Assembly (NCBI GenBank): GCA_910574345.1
Contig: CAJSZV010000008.1
Coordinates: forward strand, 173,779 to 237,778
Reading direction: 5' to 3'
Source of the DNA: Clostridiaceae bacterium
Lineage (GTDB): Bacteria > Bacillota > Clostridia > Lachnospirales > Lachnospiraceae
DNA length: 64,000 nt
The translations under genes and the position numbers were made by a program. Below the pieces are notes generated by a model. The model was not told the origin of the DNA and did not search any database. It saw nothing but the letters and a program-made list of their open reading frames with translations. Position 1 is the first letter of the stretch. Each line of letters opens with the position of its first letter. This document shows positions 48,081 through 56,819 of the stretch, in pieces.

Positions 48081-48223
48081 TCCGGATAAAATCTGATAAA
48101 AGGGCTTCCTTTTCCCTATAATGTGCGGTATAATCACACAAAAGGAAGAAGGCAGACAATGCTTTCTCACATCCTTACAGGTGTCCGGGGATTGGGCGCC
48201 GATACAGATTATAGGAGGAAACC

Positions 48224-49507
48224 ATGTTAGACATCAGATTTGTGAGAGAAAACCCGGAAGTGGTGAAACAGAATATCCGTAATAAATTTCAGGAGGCAAA
48301 ACTTCCCTTAGTAGATGAAGTCATTGAACTGGATCAAAAGAGCCGTGCCGCCAAGGCTGAGGCTGACGACCTTCGGGCCATGAGGAACAAGCTGTCCAAG
48401 CAGATCGGCGAGCTCATGAGACAGGGCAAAAAGGCTGAGGCCGATGAAGTGAAGGCCCAGGTGACTGCCAACGCCGCACGGCTGGCCCAGCTGGAAGAAC
48501 AGGAAGGGGAACTGGAAGAGAGGATCTTAAAGATCATGATGACCATTCCCAACATCATTGATCCCAGCGTTCCTATCGGAAAAGACGACAGCGAGAATGT
48601 AGAACTGGAGAAGTTCGGGGAGCCTGTGGTCCCTGACTTTGAGATTCCCTACCATACGGACATTATGAAGACTTTTGACGGCATTGATCTGGATGCTGCC
48701 GGGAAAGTGGCAGGCAACGGTTTTTACTATCTCATGGGCGACATTGCAAGACTTCACTCTGCCGTGATCTCCTATGCCAGAGACTTTATGATTGACCGGG
48801 GCTTTACCTACTGTGTGCCGCCTTTTATGATCCGCAGCAATGTGGTCACAGGCGTTATGTCTTTTGCGGAGATGGATGCCATGATGTACAAGATTGAAGG
48901 GGAGGATCTGTATCTTATCGGAACCAGCGAGCATTCCATGATCGGCAAGTTTATTGATACCATCACACCGGAAGATCAGCTGCCAAAGACGCTTACCAGC
49001 TATTCTCCCTGTTTCCGAAAGGAAAAGGGCGCCCATGGCATTGAGGAGAGAGGCGTCTACCGCATCCACCAGTTCGAGAAGCAGGAGATGATCGTTGTAT
49101 GCAGACCGGAGGAGTCTCCCAAGTGGTATGATGTATTATGGAAGAATACGGTTGATCTGTTCCGTTCCCTGGATATTCCCGTAAGGACTCTGGAGTGCTG
49201 TTCCGGCGATCTGGCGGACTTAAAGGTAAAGTCCTGTGACGTGGAAGCATGGTCCCCGCGCCAGAAGAAGTATTTTGAAGTGGGTTCCTGTTCCAATCTG
49301 GGTGATGCTCAGGCAAGAAGGCTGAGAATTCGTGTGGACGGCGAGAACGGAAAGTATTTTGCCCATACACTGAACAATACGGTAGTGGCGCCTCCCCGTA
49401 TGCTCATTGCATTTCTGGAGAATAATCTCCAGGCGGACGGAAGTGTCCGCATTCCCAAGGTGCTCCAGCCATATATGGGCGGCATGACCGAGATCAGAAA
49501 AAAATGA
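48224..49507 (+). CDS. serS: Serine-tRNA ligase
   Basis: A 427-aa class II synthetase: an N-terminal long antiparallel coiled-coil arm (~residues 28-100), motif 2 CFRKEKGAHGIEERGVYRIHQFEK, and motif 3 (VVAPPRMLIAFLENN). AGGAGG precedes the ATG. No T-box leader features were seen in the 140 bp upstream; a possible TATAAT at 48129 has a weak -35. Confidence 0.97.
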   Translation: MLDIRFVRENPEVVKQNIRNKFQEAKLPLVDEVIELDQKSRAAKAEADDLRAMRNKLSKQIGELMRQGKKAEADEVKAQVTANAARLAQLEEQEGELEERILKIMMTIPNIIDPSVPIGKDDSENVELEKFGEPVVPDFEIPYHTDIMKTFDGIDLDAAGKVAGNGFYYLMGDIARLHSAVISYARDFMIDRGFTYCVPPFMIRSNVVTGVMSFAEMDAMMYKIEGEDLYLIGTSEHSMIGKFIDTITPEDQLPKTLTSYSPCFRKEKGAHGIEERGVYRIHQFEKQEMIVVCRPEESPKWYDVLWKNTVDLFRSLDIPVRTLECCSGDLADLKVKSCDVEAWSPRQKKYFEVGSCSNLGDAQARRLRIRVDGENGKYFAHTLNNTVVAPPRMLIAFLENNLQADGSVRIPKVLQPYMGGMTEIRKK

Positions 49508-49549
49508 CCATAAGGCATGAGCCTTTATAAAAGGAGAGTGAATAGGCAT

Positions 49550-49918
49550 ATGATAGCATTTAATCATTTTAATTTTAATGTCCTGAATCTGGAGAAAAGC
49601 CTTAAGTTTTACAAGGAGGCTTTGAATCTGAGTATTGTGAAAGAGAAAGAGGCAAAGGACGGTTCCTTTAAGCTGGTGTATTTAGGAGACGGGGTGACCG
49701 GGTTTTCTCTGGAGTTAACCTGGCTTAAGGACCGGACAGAACCTTATGATCTGGGAGAATGCGAGTTTCATCTGGCATTTCATGTAGACAACTTTGAAGA
49801 ACTTCACGAAAAACATAAAGAGATGGGAGTCGTCTGCTTCGAGAATCCCGGCATGGGAATCTACTTTATCGAGGATCCCGACGGATACTGGATTGAGATT
49901 GTGCCGGAGAGAGAATAA
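49550..49918 (+). CDS. VOC-family protein (glyoxalase/lactoylglutathione lyase-like)
   Basis: A 122-aa protein made of two paired beta-alpha-beta-beta-beta units (HFNFNVLNLEKSLKFYKEAL, then FHLAFHVDNFEELHEKHKEMG and YFIEDPDGYWIEIV) with the metal-ligand pattern of glyoxalase I. Methylglyoxal detoxification is the family default; substrate not proven. The ATG at 49550 gives the usual N-terminus. AAAGGAGAG is 13 bp away, so the ATG at 49517 cannot be excluded. Confidence 0.8.
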   Translation: MIAFNHFNFNVLNLEKSLKFYKEALNLSIVKEKEAKDGSFKLVYLGDGVTGFSLELTWLKDRTEPYDLGECEFHLAFHVDNFEELHEKHKEMGVVCFENPGMGIYFIEDPDGYWIEIVPERE

Positions 49919-49923
49919 GTCTT

Positions 49924-49969
49924 AAAAAGAACCGCGGGAGGGAAGATAGCCTTTCGCGGTTCTTTTTTT
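49924..49969. terminator. Bidirectional terminator
   Basis: aaagaaccgcg pairs with cgcggttcttt (from 49955), with T-runs on both strands. It serves the VOC gene and, ~110 nt downstream, rqcH. A separate perfect GAGTCCGG-CGGA-CCGGACTC hairpin (50059-50078) lies next to the rqcH stop without a T-run. Confidence 0.85.
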
Positions 49970-50082
49970 GCCAAAATGCGTCCTGTGAAACGAAAAACCT
50001 TCTGCCAAATGCGCACTGCGCCTATAAAGAGGATGTCTGCAGCCGCAGCCCCGCGCCGGAGTCCGGCGGACCGGACTCTCTG

Positions 50083-51825
50083 CTATCCAATCTCCTCCAC
50101 TGTGATTCCCGGCTCTGCAAGGAGAGAGTAGTTCGTGTGATAGATTACAAATCCGGGAGCACCGCCGGCGGCTTTCTTCACATGTTTTTTCTGGATATAG
50201 TCAATCTCCACCTTGTCATTATTCCTGCCCCTGGAATAGTAGGCGGCAAGTGCACCTGCTTCCTCAAAAGTGCGGTCGGGCAGCTCCCTGCCTTCTGTCT
50301 TTACGATAACATGGGAGCCGGGAATCCCTTTGGCGTGGAACCACCAGTCATTGCCTGTGGCAATTTTAAAGGTCAGTTCTTCGTTCTGATAATTATTCTT
50401 GCCCACATAGATGTGGAATCCGTCAGAGGAAACATAGTGGAAGGGTTTGCTGGTGATCTTTGGTTTCCTGCCCCCGGTATAGTGCCTCTTGATATAACCG
50501 TACTCTGTCAGTTCTTCTTTGATCTGGACCAGGTCATCCTCTTTCAGGGCAATATCCAGGGCTGTGCTGATGGATTCCAAGTGCTCCACTTCCTTTTGCG
50601 TCTCCAGGGTCAGCTCCGTAAGGGCCTCACAGGTACGTTTTTGCTTGTTATATTTTTCAAAAAATTTCTGAGAGTTCTCCTGGGCCGTGAGCTGAGGATC
50701 AAGAGGGATGCGAATCTCCTGGCCCGTATAATAATTCAGGCATTTCAGCTCTTTCTCCCCGCCGGTCAGTTCATAGCCGTAGGTGTTGAGAAGTTCTCCC
50801 CAGACTTTGTATTTGTCCCGCTTCTCCGTGTCTTTCAGCTGCTTCATCTGGAGATCATATTTTTTATAGTTTCGTTCCAGGGCGGTCTGGACGATCTTTC
50901 GAAGGTCCACGGACTTTTGCTTGATCCGGGTAAGGGTGTTTTTTTCCGCGTAATAGCTTTCCAGCAAAAGACTGATACTGTCATAGGAGCGGGCCTCATA
51001 ATCATTGCCCTCAAAACAGGTGAGAGGAACCGAAGCAAATTCCACAGGCTCCCCCTGACGGTAGATGATGTTGGGTGTGAAATTGCCGTGAAGTACATCC
51101 TCCATCATAAGGGAAAGGGTGCGGTGAAGATGGGTGGCCTCTGCCTCTGACAGTTCATTGGCTAAGTGGTCGCCGTCAAGGGAGGATAAATGGCACAGTT
51201 CCGTTCCGATAATGGGGCTGATCCCTGTCAGTTTCAGATAGAGAGCCTTTTGGAGGGGAGCGGGGGTTTCCTTCATAAGGCCGGCAAAGTCATGGAGGGT
51301 AATATGAAGGGGATCTCCTTTCTCTGTGGTCTGGGGAATAAAATAACTTCTTCCGGGCAGCACTTCCCTAACGGAACTTACCTGGGCGGATATATGCTTG
51401 ATGCTGTCCAGGATGGTGCCGTCCTCTTTACAGAAGATAATATTGCTGTGTTTGCCCATGAGTTCCACGATCAGCCTTTTTTGGCATAAGTCTCCCAGCT
51501 CGTTCAGGTGTTCGATCTGAAACTCGATGACCCGCTCCAGTCCGGGCTGGATTATTTTCATAATCCGTCCGGTTCCGATGTGCTTTCGAAGCAGCATGCA
51601 GAAATTAGGGGCTGTGAGAGGGCTTGGTTTATTCTTTTCCGTAAAGTAAATCAGGGGGAGGCTGGCGTTAACAGACACAAGAAGCCTGAGGGTCTCCCGG
51701 TTGTTCTTTATGGTAAATAACAGTTCGTCTTTTTCAGGCTGGGCAATCTTGTTGATCTTGCCGCCTTCTAATTTTTCTTTCAAATCCTTTACCAGATTTG
51801 CGATTACAATTCCATCAAATGCCAT
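50083..51825 (-). CDS. rqcH: Rqc2 homologue RqcH (NFACT family)
   Basis: A 580-aa ribosome quality-control factor that recruits tRNA-Ala to stalled 50S subunits and elongates C-terminal alanine tails. The NFACT-N domain (MAFDGIVIANLVKDLKEKLEGGKINKI) is followed by helix-hairpin and coiled-coil regions (~270-420). The NFACT-R domain (GNDWWFHAKGIPGSHVIVKT, then KVEIDYIQKKHVKK) comes next. It was formerly annotated as a fibronectin-binding protein. Length is standard. The whole gene has a long open antisense frame, which is a composition shadow. Confidence 0.95.
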   Translation of the reverse strand: MAFDGIVIANLVKDLKEKLEGGKINKIAQPEKDELLFTIKNNRETLRLLVSVNASLPLIYFTEKNKPSPLTAPNFCMLLRKHIGTGRIMKIIQPGLERVIEFQIEHLNELGDLCQKRLIVELMGKHSNIIFCKEDGTILDSIKHISAQVSSVREVLPGRSYFIPQTTEKGDPLHITLHDFAGLMKETPAPLQKALYLKLTGISPIIGTELCHLSSLDGDHLANELSEAEATHLHRTLSLMMEDVLHGNFTPNIIYRQGEPVEFASVPLTCFEGNDYEARSYDSISLLLESYYAEKNTLTRIKQKSVDLRKIVQTALERNYKKYDLQMKQLKDTEKRDKYKVWGELLNTYGYELTGGEKELKCLNYYTGQEIRIPLDPQLTAQENSQKFFEKYNKQKRTCEALTELTLETQKEVEHLESISTALDIALKEDDLVQIKEELTEYGYIKRHYTGGRKPKITSKPFHYVSSDGFHIYVGKNNYQNEELTFKIATGNDWWFHAKGIPGSHVIVKTEGRELPDRTFEEAGALAAYYSRGRNNDKVEIDYIQKKHVKKAAGGAPGFVIYHTNYSLLAEPGITVEEIG

Positions 51826-51919
51826 GGTTCATACTCCTTATAAAACTCATGCTGAGCCGCCGGGACTGAGCCGGAAAGTTTGTTAATGTCATGTGTCGGT
51901 GCATAGGCACACTTTCTTA

Positions 51920-51948
51920 ATTATAGCGGATTTTATGTCCGATGGCAA
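51920..51948 (-). promoter_or_regulatory. Promoter for rqcH
   Basis: Minus strand TTGCCA (51948-51943), 17-bp spacer, TATAAT (51925-51920). Confidence 0.8.
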
Positions 51949-51985
51949 GAAGCATCGGATGTCCGGCTGAAAAGACAGAATTTTC

Positions 51986-52014
51986 TTGAACCTGTAGTTT
52001 GGAGAGTATATAAT
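51986..52014 (+). promoter_or_regulatory. Promoter of the decayed methyltransferase / GNAT group
   Basis: TTGAAC (51986-51991), 17-bp spacer, TATAAT (52009-52014). It is divergent from the rqcH promoter and probably still drives the acetyltransferase genes. Confidence 0.8.
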
Positions 52015-52030
52015 AGAAATGCGGCAGTGA

Positions 52031-52256
52031 CTGAAAGAATTCATTATCGGAGAATATGAGGCAAAGCTGTTGACAGAGGGAGCAACTCATATTCACGGTT
52101 GGATTTCTCCCATATCAAAGGAAGGTTTGGGGAAGAGAAGGACTTGCCGTGGAACTTTGGGGAGATTGTAAGACAGTATTTAAATGCTGATTTTAATCTT
52201 TTGGATTATGATACCGGCGGCGGGGACCATTCATCGTTACCTGATTGCGGCAAGAA
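52031..52256 (+). pseudogene. Remnant of a SAM-dependent methyltransferase (frameshifted and truncated)
   Basis: One frame reads EFIIGEYEAKLLTEGATHIHGW up to about 52100. The next frame continues with DFSHIKGRFGEEKDLPWNF, then GEIVRQYL and LLDYDTGGGD, which is the N-terminal part and motif I of a methyltransferase family. Joining them needs one frameshift near 52098. The similarity stops after motif I, so at least two thirds of the enzyme is missing. It sits directly after a good promoter and just before the GNAT gene. Confidence 0.65.
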
Positions 52257-52274
52257 AATAAAAAGGGGCAGACT

Positions 52275-53081
52275 ATGGTTTATGAATTGATACAGAAAGA
52301 AAAAGCTGAGGTTTTCTTTGAGGGGTGGCAGGAAACGTTAATCTGGTCCTGTTGTCAGGGAATCATGGGAGAAATTTATGCGGATTCTCCAGAGAACCCT
52401 TGTTCCGTCATGGCACGATTGGGGGATTTCTGTTTTTTTGCAGGAAAACCGGACAGAGAAATCGTGCTCTATGTGGGGGAATTATGTAAAAAAGGAATTA
52501 TGATTCTGGTGCCGGGGAATGGTGACTGGGCAAAACTCATTGAGTCATGTTACGGCAAAAACGCCAGGAAAGTGCTGCGGTATGCCATAAAAAAGGAGCC
52601 CCATGTCTTTGACAGGGAAAAACTTCAGTCCATAGTGGATAAACTGCCCGGAGAATACACCTTAACCATGATAGATGAGCCTTTGTTTCTGCGCTGCCGA
52701 AAGACAGACTGGTGCCGCGACTGGGTATCCCAGTATAAAGATTATCAGACCTTTCAGAAATACGGGCTGGGGGCAGTGATTTTAAAGGATGGGGAACCTG
52801 TTTCCGGGGCCTCCTCCTACTCCGGCTACAGAGGCGGCATAGAGATTGAGATTGATACCAGAAAAGACTTCCGCAGAAAAGGACTGGCTTTTGTCTGCGG
52901 GGCAAAGCTGATTTTGGAATGTCTGGACCGGGGCTGGTATCCCAGCTGGGATGCCCAAAATCTGTGGTCTGTGGCATTGGCGGAAAAACTGGGCTATCAC
53001 TTTGACCATGAATATGAAGCGTACGAAACAGATTTAAACAAAGGAGAGGATAGGTTCAGTCAGAAAGAGGGAGAGGTATGA
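52275..53081 (+). CDS. GNAT-family acetyltransferase (GNAT_acetyltran type)
   Basis: A 268-aa protein. The last ~120 residues have the GNAT acetyl-CoA fold (GAVILKDGEPVSGASSY, EIDTRKDFRRKGLA with the R/Q-x-x-G-x-A loop, SVALAEKLGY). The N-terminal half is a separate alpha/beta region seen in the 12746-type GNAT proteins of Firmicutes. Acceptor unknown. The ATG at 52275 follows AAAGGGG. It overlaps the next GNAT gene by 4 nt. Confidence 0.8.
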   Translation: MVYELIQKEKAEVFFEGWQETLIWSCCQGIMGEIYADSPENPCSVMARLGDFCFFAGKPDREIVLYVGELCKKGIMILVPGNGDWAKLIESCYGKNARKVLRYAIKKEPHVFDREKLQSIVDKLPGEYTLTMIDEPLFLRCRKTDWCRDWVSQYKDYQTFQKYGLGAVILKDGEPVSGASSYSGYRGGIEIEIDTRKDFRRKGLAFVCGAKLILECLDRGWYPSWDAQNLWSVALAEKLGYHFDHEYEAYETDLNKGEDRFSQKEGEV

Positions 53082-53608
53082 ATCTGTCAGGTGAGAAGGT
53101 GATTCTTCGGACCATTGAAGAACAGGATCAAGAACTGCTTTTGAATCTTATCCGGGATCAGGAAACCATAAGAATAACAGGCGGGTATCCGCATCCCGCC
53201 TCTTATGGCCATCAAATGGACTGGTTCGGCTCTCTTTCTGATTCCACCCGCAGTGTGCGCAGGATTATTGCAGACAAAGAATCTGTTCAAAAGGGTCTGG
53301 GAGTGATTGTCCTGGCAAGTCCGGACTTAAAGAGCACAACGGCGGAAATTTTTATAAAGCTTTTAAAAGATGCGCGGGGCAAAGGATATGGGCAGGATGC
53401 GGTCAACGTCCTGGTCTCTTATGGGTTCCGCGAACTGGGGATCCATTACATACGTTCCAGTATTTTGGAATCCAATCTTGCCTCCCGAAGGCTGTTTGAA
53501 AAATGTGGTTTTACGTTGGCGGAAGACGGAAAAGGGGAAGCAGGCAAATACGGCGGGGACAGGAATGTATGGTATTACGGCATAAAAGCCGATCTTTATG
53601 AAAAATGA
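53078..53608 (+). CDS. GNAT-family acetyltransferase (RimJ/RimL-like)
   Basis: A 176-aa N-acetyltransferase. LSGEKVILRTIEEQD is the usual start of the RimJ/RimL subgroup, with FIKLLKDARGKGYGQDAVNVL as acetyl-CoA loop and ILESNLASRRLFEKCGF. Acceptors in this subgroup include ribosomal proteins, antibiotics and small amines. Nothing here decides between them. Translationally coupled to the upstream GNAT gene. Confidence 0.85.
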   Translation: MNLSGEKVILRTIEEQDQELLLNLIRDQETIRITGGYPHPASYGHQMDWFGSLSDSTRSVRRIIADKESVQKGLGVIVLASPDLKSTTAEIFIKLLKDARGKGYGQDAVNVLVSYGFRELGIHYIRSSILESNLASRRLFEKCGFTLAEDGKGEAGKYGGDRNVWYYGIKADLYEK

Positions 53609-53624
53609 AACAGGAGGAAATGCG

Positions 53625-54368
53625 ATGAGACCTGTAGTGGAGATTTGCTGCGGAAGCTATTATGACGCGAAGCAGGCAGCTCTGGGAGGAGCCGGGCGCA
53701 TTGAGCTGAATGCCGCCCTGATGCTTGGGGGCCTGACTCCCACGGCGGCCTCGGTTCGCATGGTGAAGGAGAATACGGATCTGAAGGTGGTGGCCATGGT
53801 GAGGCCCAGAGGCGCCGGTTTCTGTTATCTTGAGGAGGAATTTGCCGTCATGGAGAGGGAGTGCCGGGAAATCCTTGAGGCAGGGGCCGACGGGGCGGCC
53901 TTTGGATGTCTTGGGAAGGACGGTTCCCTGGATGAAGAGAAAAATAAGAGGCTTTTGGACATAATCAAGGGCAGGGGCAGGGAAGCCGTGTTCCACCGGG
54001 CCTTTGACTGCGTAAGGGATCCTTTTGAGGCTATGGAGCAGCTCATTGACCTGGGAGCGGACAGGGTGCTGACCAGCGGCTTAAAGCCCACAGCGGCACA
54101 AGGGCGTGACATGATCCGAAGGCTGCAGGACAGATACGGCCATCGGATCCAGATCCTGGCGGGAAGCGGCATCAATAAGGGAAATGCCAGGGAGCTGATG
54201 GAGTATACAGGGATCCGTCAGATTCACAGTTCCTGCAAATCATGGCGGGAGGACCCGACCACAGTGAGAAACGGCGTGTCGTACAGCATTGCAGGGGGGG
54301 ACAAGGCCATGTGCCATGATGTGGTTTCCAGGCAGATGGTGGAGGAATTGATAGAAAGCATCCGATGA
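53625..54368 (+). CDS. cutC: CutC family protein
   Basis: A 247-aa TIM-barrel protein with the CutC signatures EICCGSYYDAKQAALGGAGRIEL, MVRPRGAGFCY, FHRAFDCVRDP and LTSGLKPTAAQG. It was named for copper homeostasis in E. coli, but the biochemical role is still uncertain. The ATG at 53625 follows AGGAGG; an ATG at 53598 overlaps the GNAT gene. Confidence 0.93.
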   Translation: MRPVVEICCGSYYDAKQAALGGAGRIELNAALMLGGLTPTAASVRMVKENTDLKVVAMVRPRGAGFCYLEEEFAVMERECREILEAGADGAAFGCLGKDGSLDEEKNKRLLDIIKGRGREAVFHRAFDCVRDPFEAMEQLIDLGADRVLTSGLKPTAAQGRDMIRRLQDRYGHRIQILAGSGINKGNARELMEYTGIRQIHSSCKSWREDPTTVRNGVSYSIAGGDKAMCHDVVSRQMVEELIESIR

Positions 54369-54424
54369 CAGCTTTTCTCTTTGCTCATAAGGGGAGTGTA
54401 ACATTGGAAAAGGACTGGTGAGGA

Positions 54425-55186
54425 TTATGGTTCAGCAAAAGAAAGCCACTGCTCCCAGGTCCCATAAAACACATTGAGATCCACAAATGCTTCTTCTCCC
54501 GAAAATCCGTCAAGCCTTCCTTTGTTGGTGTACTGCCAGAAAGTCCAGCCGGATTCCGTGCCATTGCCGGTCCCGGCTGTTAATTTTGGCTCTCTCCAGA
54601 TATCCCGGATCCACAGGGGATAACTGTCGAACCGCCCCTGTATATAGAGTTCCCAGGCTTCCATAGTGGCATAGATGACCGGTTTTTGGCCAAATGCCTG
54701 TTCTGTCTTTTCCAGATAATCTTTCAGTTCCGCCTCCACCTCGTTGGGGGCAGGAGGATTCGTACTTTTATCGCCATAAAATTCCACATCCACTGCGGGG
54801 GGCAGGAGATGGTCAAAGGGCTTAACCGTGGCAATAAAGTGTTCGGCCTGCGTGATTCCGGGGCTGTCGAAGCTGAAAAAATGGTAGGCTCCGACTTTTA
54901 AGTCTGTTTCCAGGGCGTTTTCACAGTTTGCGGCAAATGTTTCGTCGGTGTGGGAACTGCCTTCAGTGGCCTTGATGTAGGCAAATTGGATATTTTGACC
55001 TGCCAGGACCTGCCAGTCCATATCCCCCTGATAGTGAGACACATCCACTCCCCGCACCGGGTACGATTCTGCTGCCCGTCCGTTGACGTGGACATACCCG
55101 CAATACAGGGCAAAGGCAAAGCCCAGGCATAAAAAAGCCATGACCAGGACAGCGGTGATGAGGGCAGTCAGTATTTTTTTCTTCAT
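54425..55186 (-). CDS. GH25 lysozyme-like muramidase, membrane-anchored
   Basis: A 253-aa protein with an N-terminal transmembrane/signal segment (residues ~5-28) and one GH25 domain. GVDVSHYQGDMDW, QFAYIKATEGSS, the catalytic PPAVDVEF (Asp-x-Glu) and WTFWQYTNKGRLDGF are visible. It cleaves the glycan strand of peptidoglycan outside the membrane. No cell-wall-binding repeats are present, so it is probably a growth or sporulation remodelling enzyme rather than a phage lysin. Minus-strand GGAGAG precedes the ATG. Confidence 0.9.
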   Translation of the reverse strand: MKKKILTALITAVLVMAFLCLGFAFALYCGYVHVNGRAAESYPVRGVDVSHYQGDMDWQVLAGQNIQFAYIKATEGSSHTDETFAANCENALETDLKVGAYHFFSFDSPGITQAEHFIATVKPFDHLLPPAVDVEFYGDKSTNPPAPNEVEAELKDYLEKTEQAFGQKPVIYATMEAWELYIQGRFDSYPLWIRDIWREPKLTAGTGNGTESGWTFWQYTNKGRLDGFSGEEAFVDLNVFYGTWEQWLSFAEP

Positions 55187-55256
55187 AGGCTCTCCTTTTC
55201 ATGGTCTTTTTCGCGATCTTACATTTACACAGGCGAAACTGCCTGTTCTTAGTCTT

Positions 55257-55285
55257 ATTGTAAAGAGGAAGACTTTTTCTGTCAA
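55257..55285 (-). promoter_or_regulatory. Promoter for the GH25 gene
   Basis: Minus strand TTGACA (55285-55280), 17-bp spacer, TACAAT (55262-55257). Confidence 0.85.
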
Positions 55286-55328
55286 TGGTTCTATTGCTTA
55301 CAGCCTTGAAAAATTCGTTTCCTTCTCA

Positions 55329-55357
55329 TTGAGGAGGCAGGCCTTTTCTGGTATACT
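55329..55357 (+). promoter_or_regulatory. Promoter for the PfkB kinase gene
   Basis: TTGAGG (55329-55334), 17-bp spacer, TATACT (55352-55357). Confidence 0.7.
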
Positions 55358-55429
55358 TTGAAATATAGAAAAGACCGGGAGGGGACAGGCTTTGGTCCCA
55401 TAAAAATATGAGGTGAGAAGGAGGTTTCT

Positions 55430-56320
55430 ATGAAAGTACTTGTATTTGGTTCCCTGAATGTGGATCATGTATACCAGGTAGATCATTTTGTTCAGCCGGG
55501 GGAGACCATGGCTTCCCTGAAACTGAATCTGTTTTGCGGAGGAAAGGGGTTAAATCAGTCCATAGCATTGGCCAGAACGGGGCTGGAGACGTATCATGCC
55601 GGGGCAGTGGGGGCCGGGGATTCTGATATGCTTATGGAGACACTGGAGGCAGCCGGGGTTCACACGGAGTATATCAGGAAAAAGGAGGGGCCCAGCGGCC
55701 ATGCAATCATTCAGACCACACCGGAGGGGGAGAACAGCATTCTTCTCTACGGGGGAGCCAATCAAAGTCTGACCAGGGAAGATGTGGAGCTGGTACTGGG
55801 GCATTTTGGGGAGGGGGATGTTCTGGTGCTGCAAAATGAGATCAATCTGATTCCTTACATTATGGAGAAGGCGAAAAGCCGGGGAATGAAGATTGTGCTG
55901 AACCCGTCACCGGCAGATGAGAGCATTCTTTCTCTGCCTCTTGGGGCTGTGGATTATCTGATTCTCAATGAGGTGGAAGGCGGGGCCATAAGCGGAATTG
56001 CCGAGTCCGACGACGAGAAAATTCTGCAGAAGCTGATGAAGAGTCTTCCTGATACCCGGATCGTACTCACTCTGGGGAAGAGGGGGGCCGTCTATGGGTA
56101 TGAGGATATGGTACGGCGGCAGGCTATTTATCCCGTAAAGACGGTGGACACCACGGCAGCCGGCGATACTTTTACAGGATTTTTCATGGGGAGTATTCTG
56201 AGAGGGGACTGTGTGGAGGAAGCCTTGAGGATGGCTTCTAAGGCCGCGGCTCTGGCAGTCAGCAGAAGCGGGGCCAGCGCGTCCATTCCGACCTGGAGAG
56301 AGGTGGAGGAATTTGAGTAA
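55430..56320 (+). CDS. PfkB-family carbohydrate kinase (ribokinase-like)
   Basis: A 296-aa sugar kinase. PfkB signature 1 is GGKGLNQSIALARTG, and signature 2 with the catalytic aspartate is VDTTAAGDTFTGFFMG. The N-terminal VFGSLNVDHVYQVDHFVQPGETM is typical of ribokinase. D-ribose is the most likely substrate, but no transporter or rbs neighbours support it. AAGGAGG precedes the ATG; it stands as a single gene. Confidence 0.88.
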   Translation: MKVLVFGSLNVDHVYQVDHFVQPGETMASLKLNLFCGGKGLNQSIALARTGLETYHAGAVGAGDSDMLMETLEAAGVHTEYIRKKEGPSGHAIIQTTPEGENSILLYGGANQSLTREDVELVLGHFGEGDVLVLQNEINLIPYIMEKAKSRGMKIVLNPSPADESILSLPLGAVDYLILNEVEGGAISGIAESDDEKILQKLMKSLPDTRIVLTLGKRGAVYGYEDMVRRQAIYPVKTVDTTAAGDTFTGFFMGSILRGDCVEEALRMASKAAALAVSRSGASASIPTWREVEEFE

Positions 56321-56369
56321 CCCTTCAGACGGCGGGGGGAGTGAGGGGCCGCCATTATCATATTCTCTC

Positions 56370-56426
56370 TTTACATTTGGCCTACAGTGTGTTATCATAA
56401 TATATGACTACAACGTGTTATGATAA
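56370..56426 (+). promoter_or_regulatory. Promoter and paired operator of the second BlaI-M56 operon
   Basis: The promoter is TTTACA (56370-56375), 17 bp, TATCAT (56393-56398). Two direct repeats, CTACAGTGTGTTATCATA (56382-56399) and CTACAACGTGTTATGATA (56409-56426), are 27 bp apart. The first covers the -10, as expected for BlaI repression. Confidence 0.7.
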
Positions 56427-56438
56427 GGAGGGGAGCAT

Positions 56439-56819
56439 ATGATACAGCAGGTATCGGATTCGGAACTGGAACTGATGAAAATCATCTGGTCTGAGGGCGG
56501 CAGAGCCCTCTATGCCGTTATTATGGAGAGACTGGAGAAGACAGGGAATCACTGGCAGAAAAATACGGTGATCACCCTGTTGTCCCGTCTGGTGGAAAAG
56601 GGACTTTTAAAAACCAGCAAGATCGGCCGCCGCAACGAATATGAGGTTTTGGTAAGCCAGGCCGAATATCAGGCTGCCCAGACTCAGGTTTTTCTCAATA
56701 AGCTTTACGGGGGAGACGCCAAAGGCCTTGTGTCCACCTTGATTGAGAAGGAAATCCTTTCTCCCGGAGACTATGAAGAACTGAGACAATTCTGGGAGAA
56801 GGAGCGTGAAAAGGGATGA
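56439..56819 (+). CDS. BlaI/MecI/CopY family repressor (second copy)
   Basis: A 126-aa winged-helix repressor: VSDSELELMKIIW, the recognition region HWQKNTVITLLSRLVEKGLL and a C-terminal dimer helix. It is distinct in sequence from the copy at 20.4 kb and has different operator half-sites. AAGGAGGGG precedes the ATG. It overlaps the M56 gene by 4 nt. Confidence 0.92.
   Translation: MIQQVSDSELELMKIIWSEGGRALYAVIMERLEKTGNHWQKNTVITLLSRLVEKGLLKTSKIGRRNEYEVLVSQAEYQAAQTQVFLNKLYGGDAKGLVSTLIEKEILSPGDYEELRQFWEKEREKG

Noticed and set aside
47354..48223. TPP riboswitch near thiN/ECF gene or T-box before serS
   Set aside because: No CTGAGA TPP core, no T-box sequence (TGGNACCGCG-like) and no antiterminator pair were found in the leaders.
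50059..50078. Perfect GAGTCCGG/CCGGACTC hairpin as the rqcH terminator
   Set aside because: No T-run follows on either strand; the bidirectional hairpin at 49924-49969 is a better terminator.
50137..51150. A 337-codon plus-strand open frame opposite rqcH
   Set aside because: rqcH matches NFACT motifs along its full length; the antisense frame is a codon-bias shadow.
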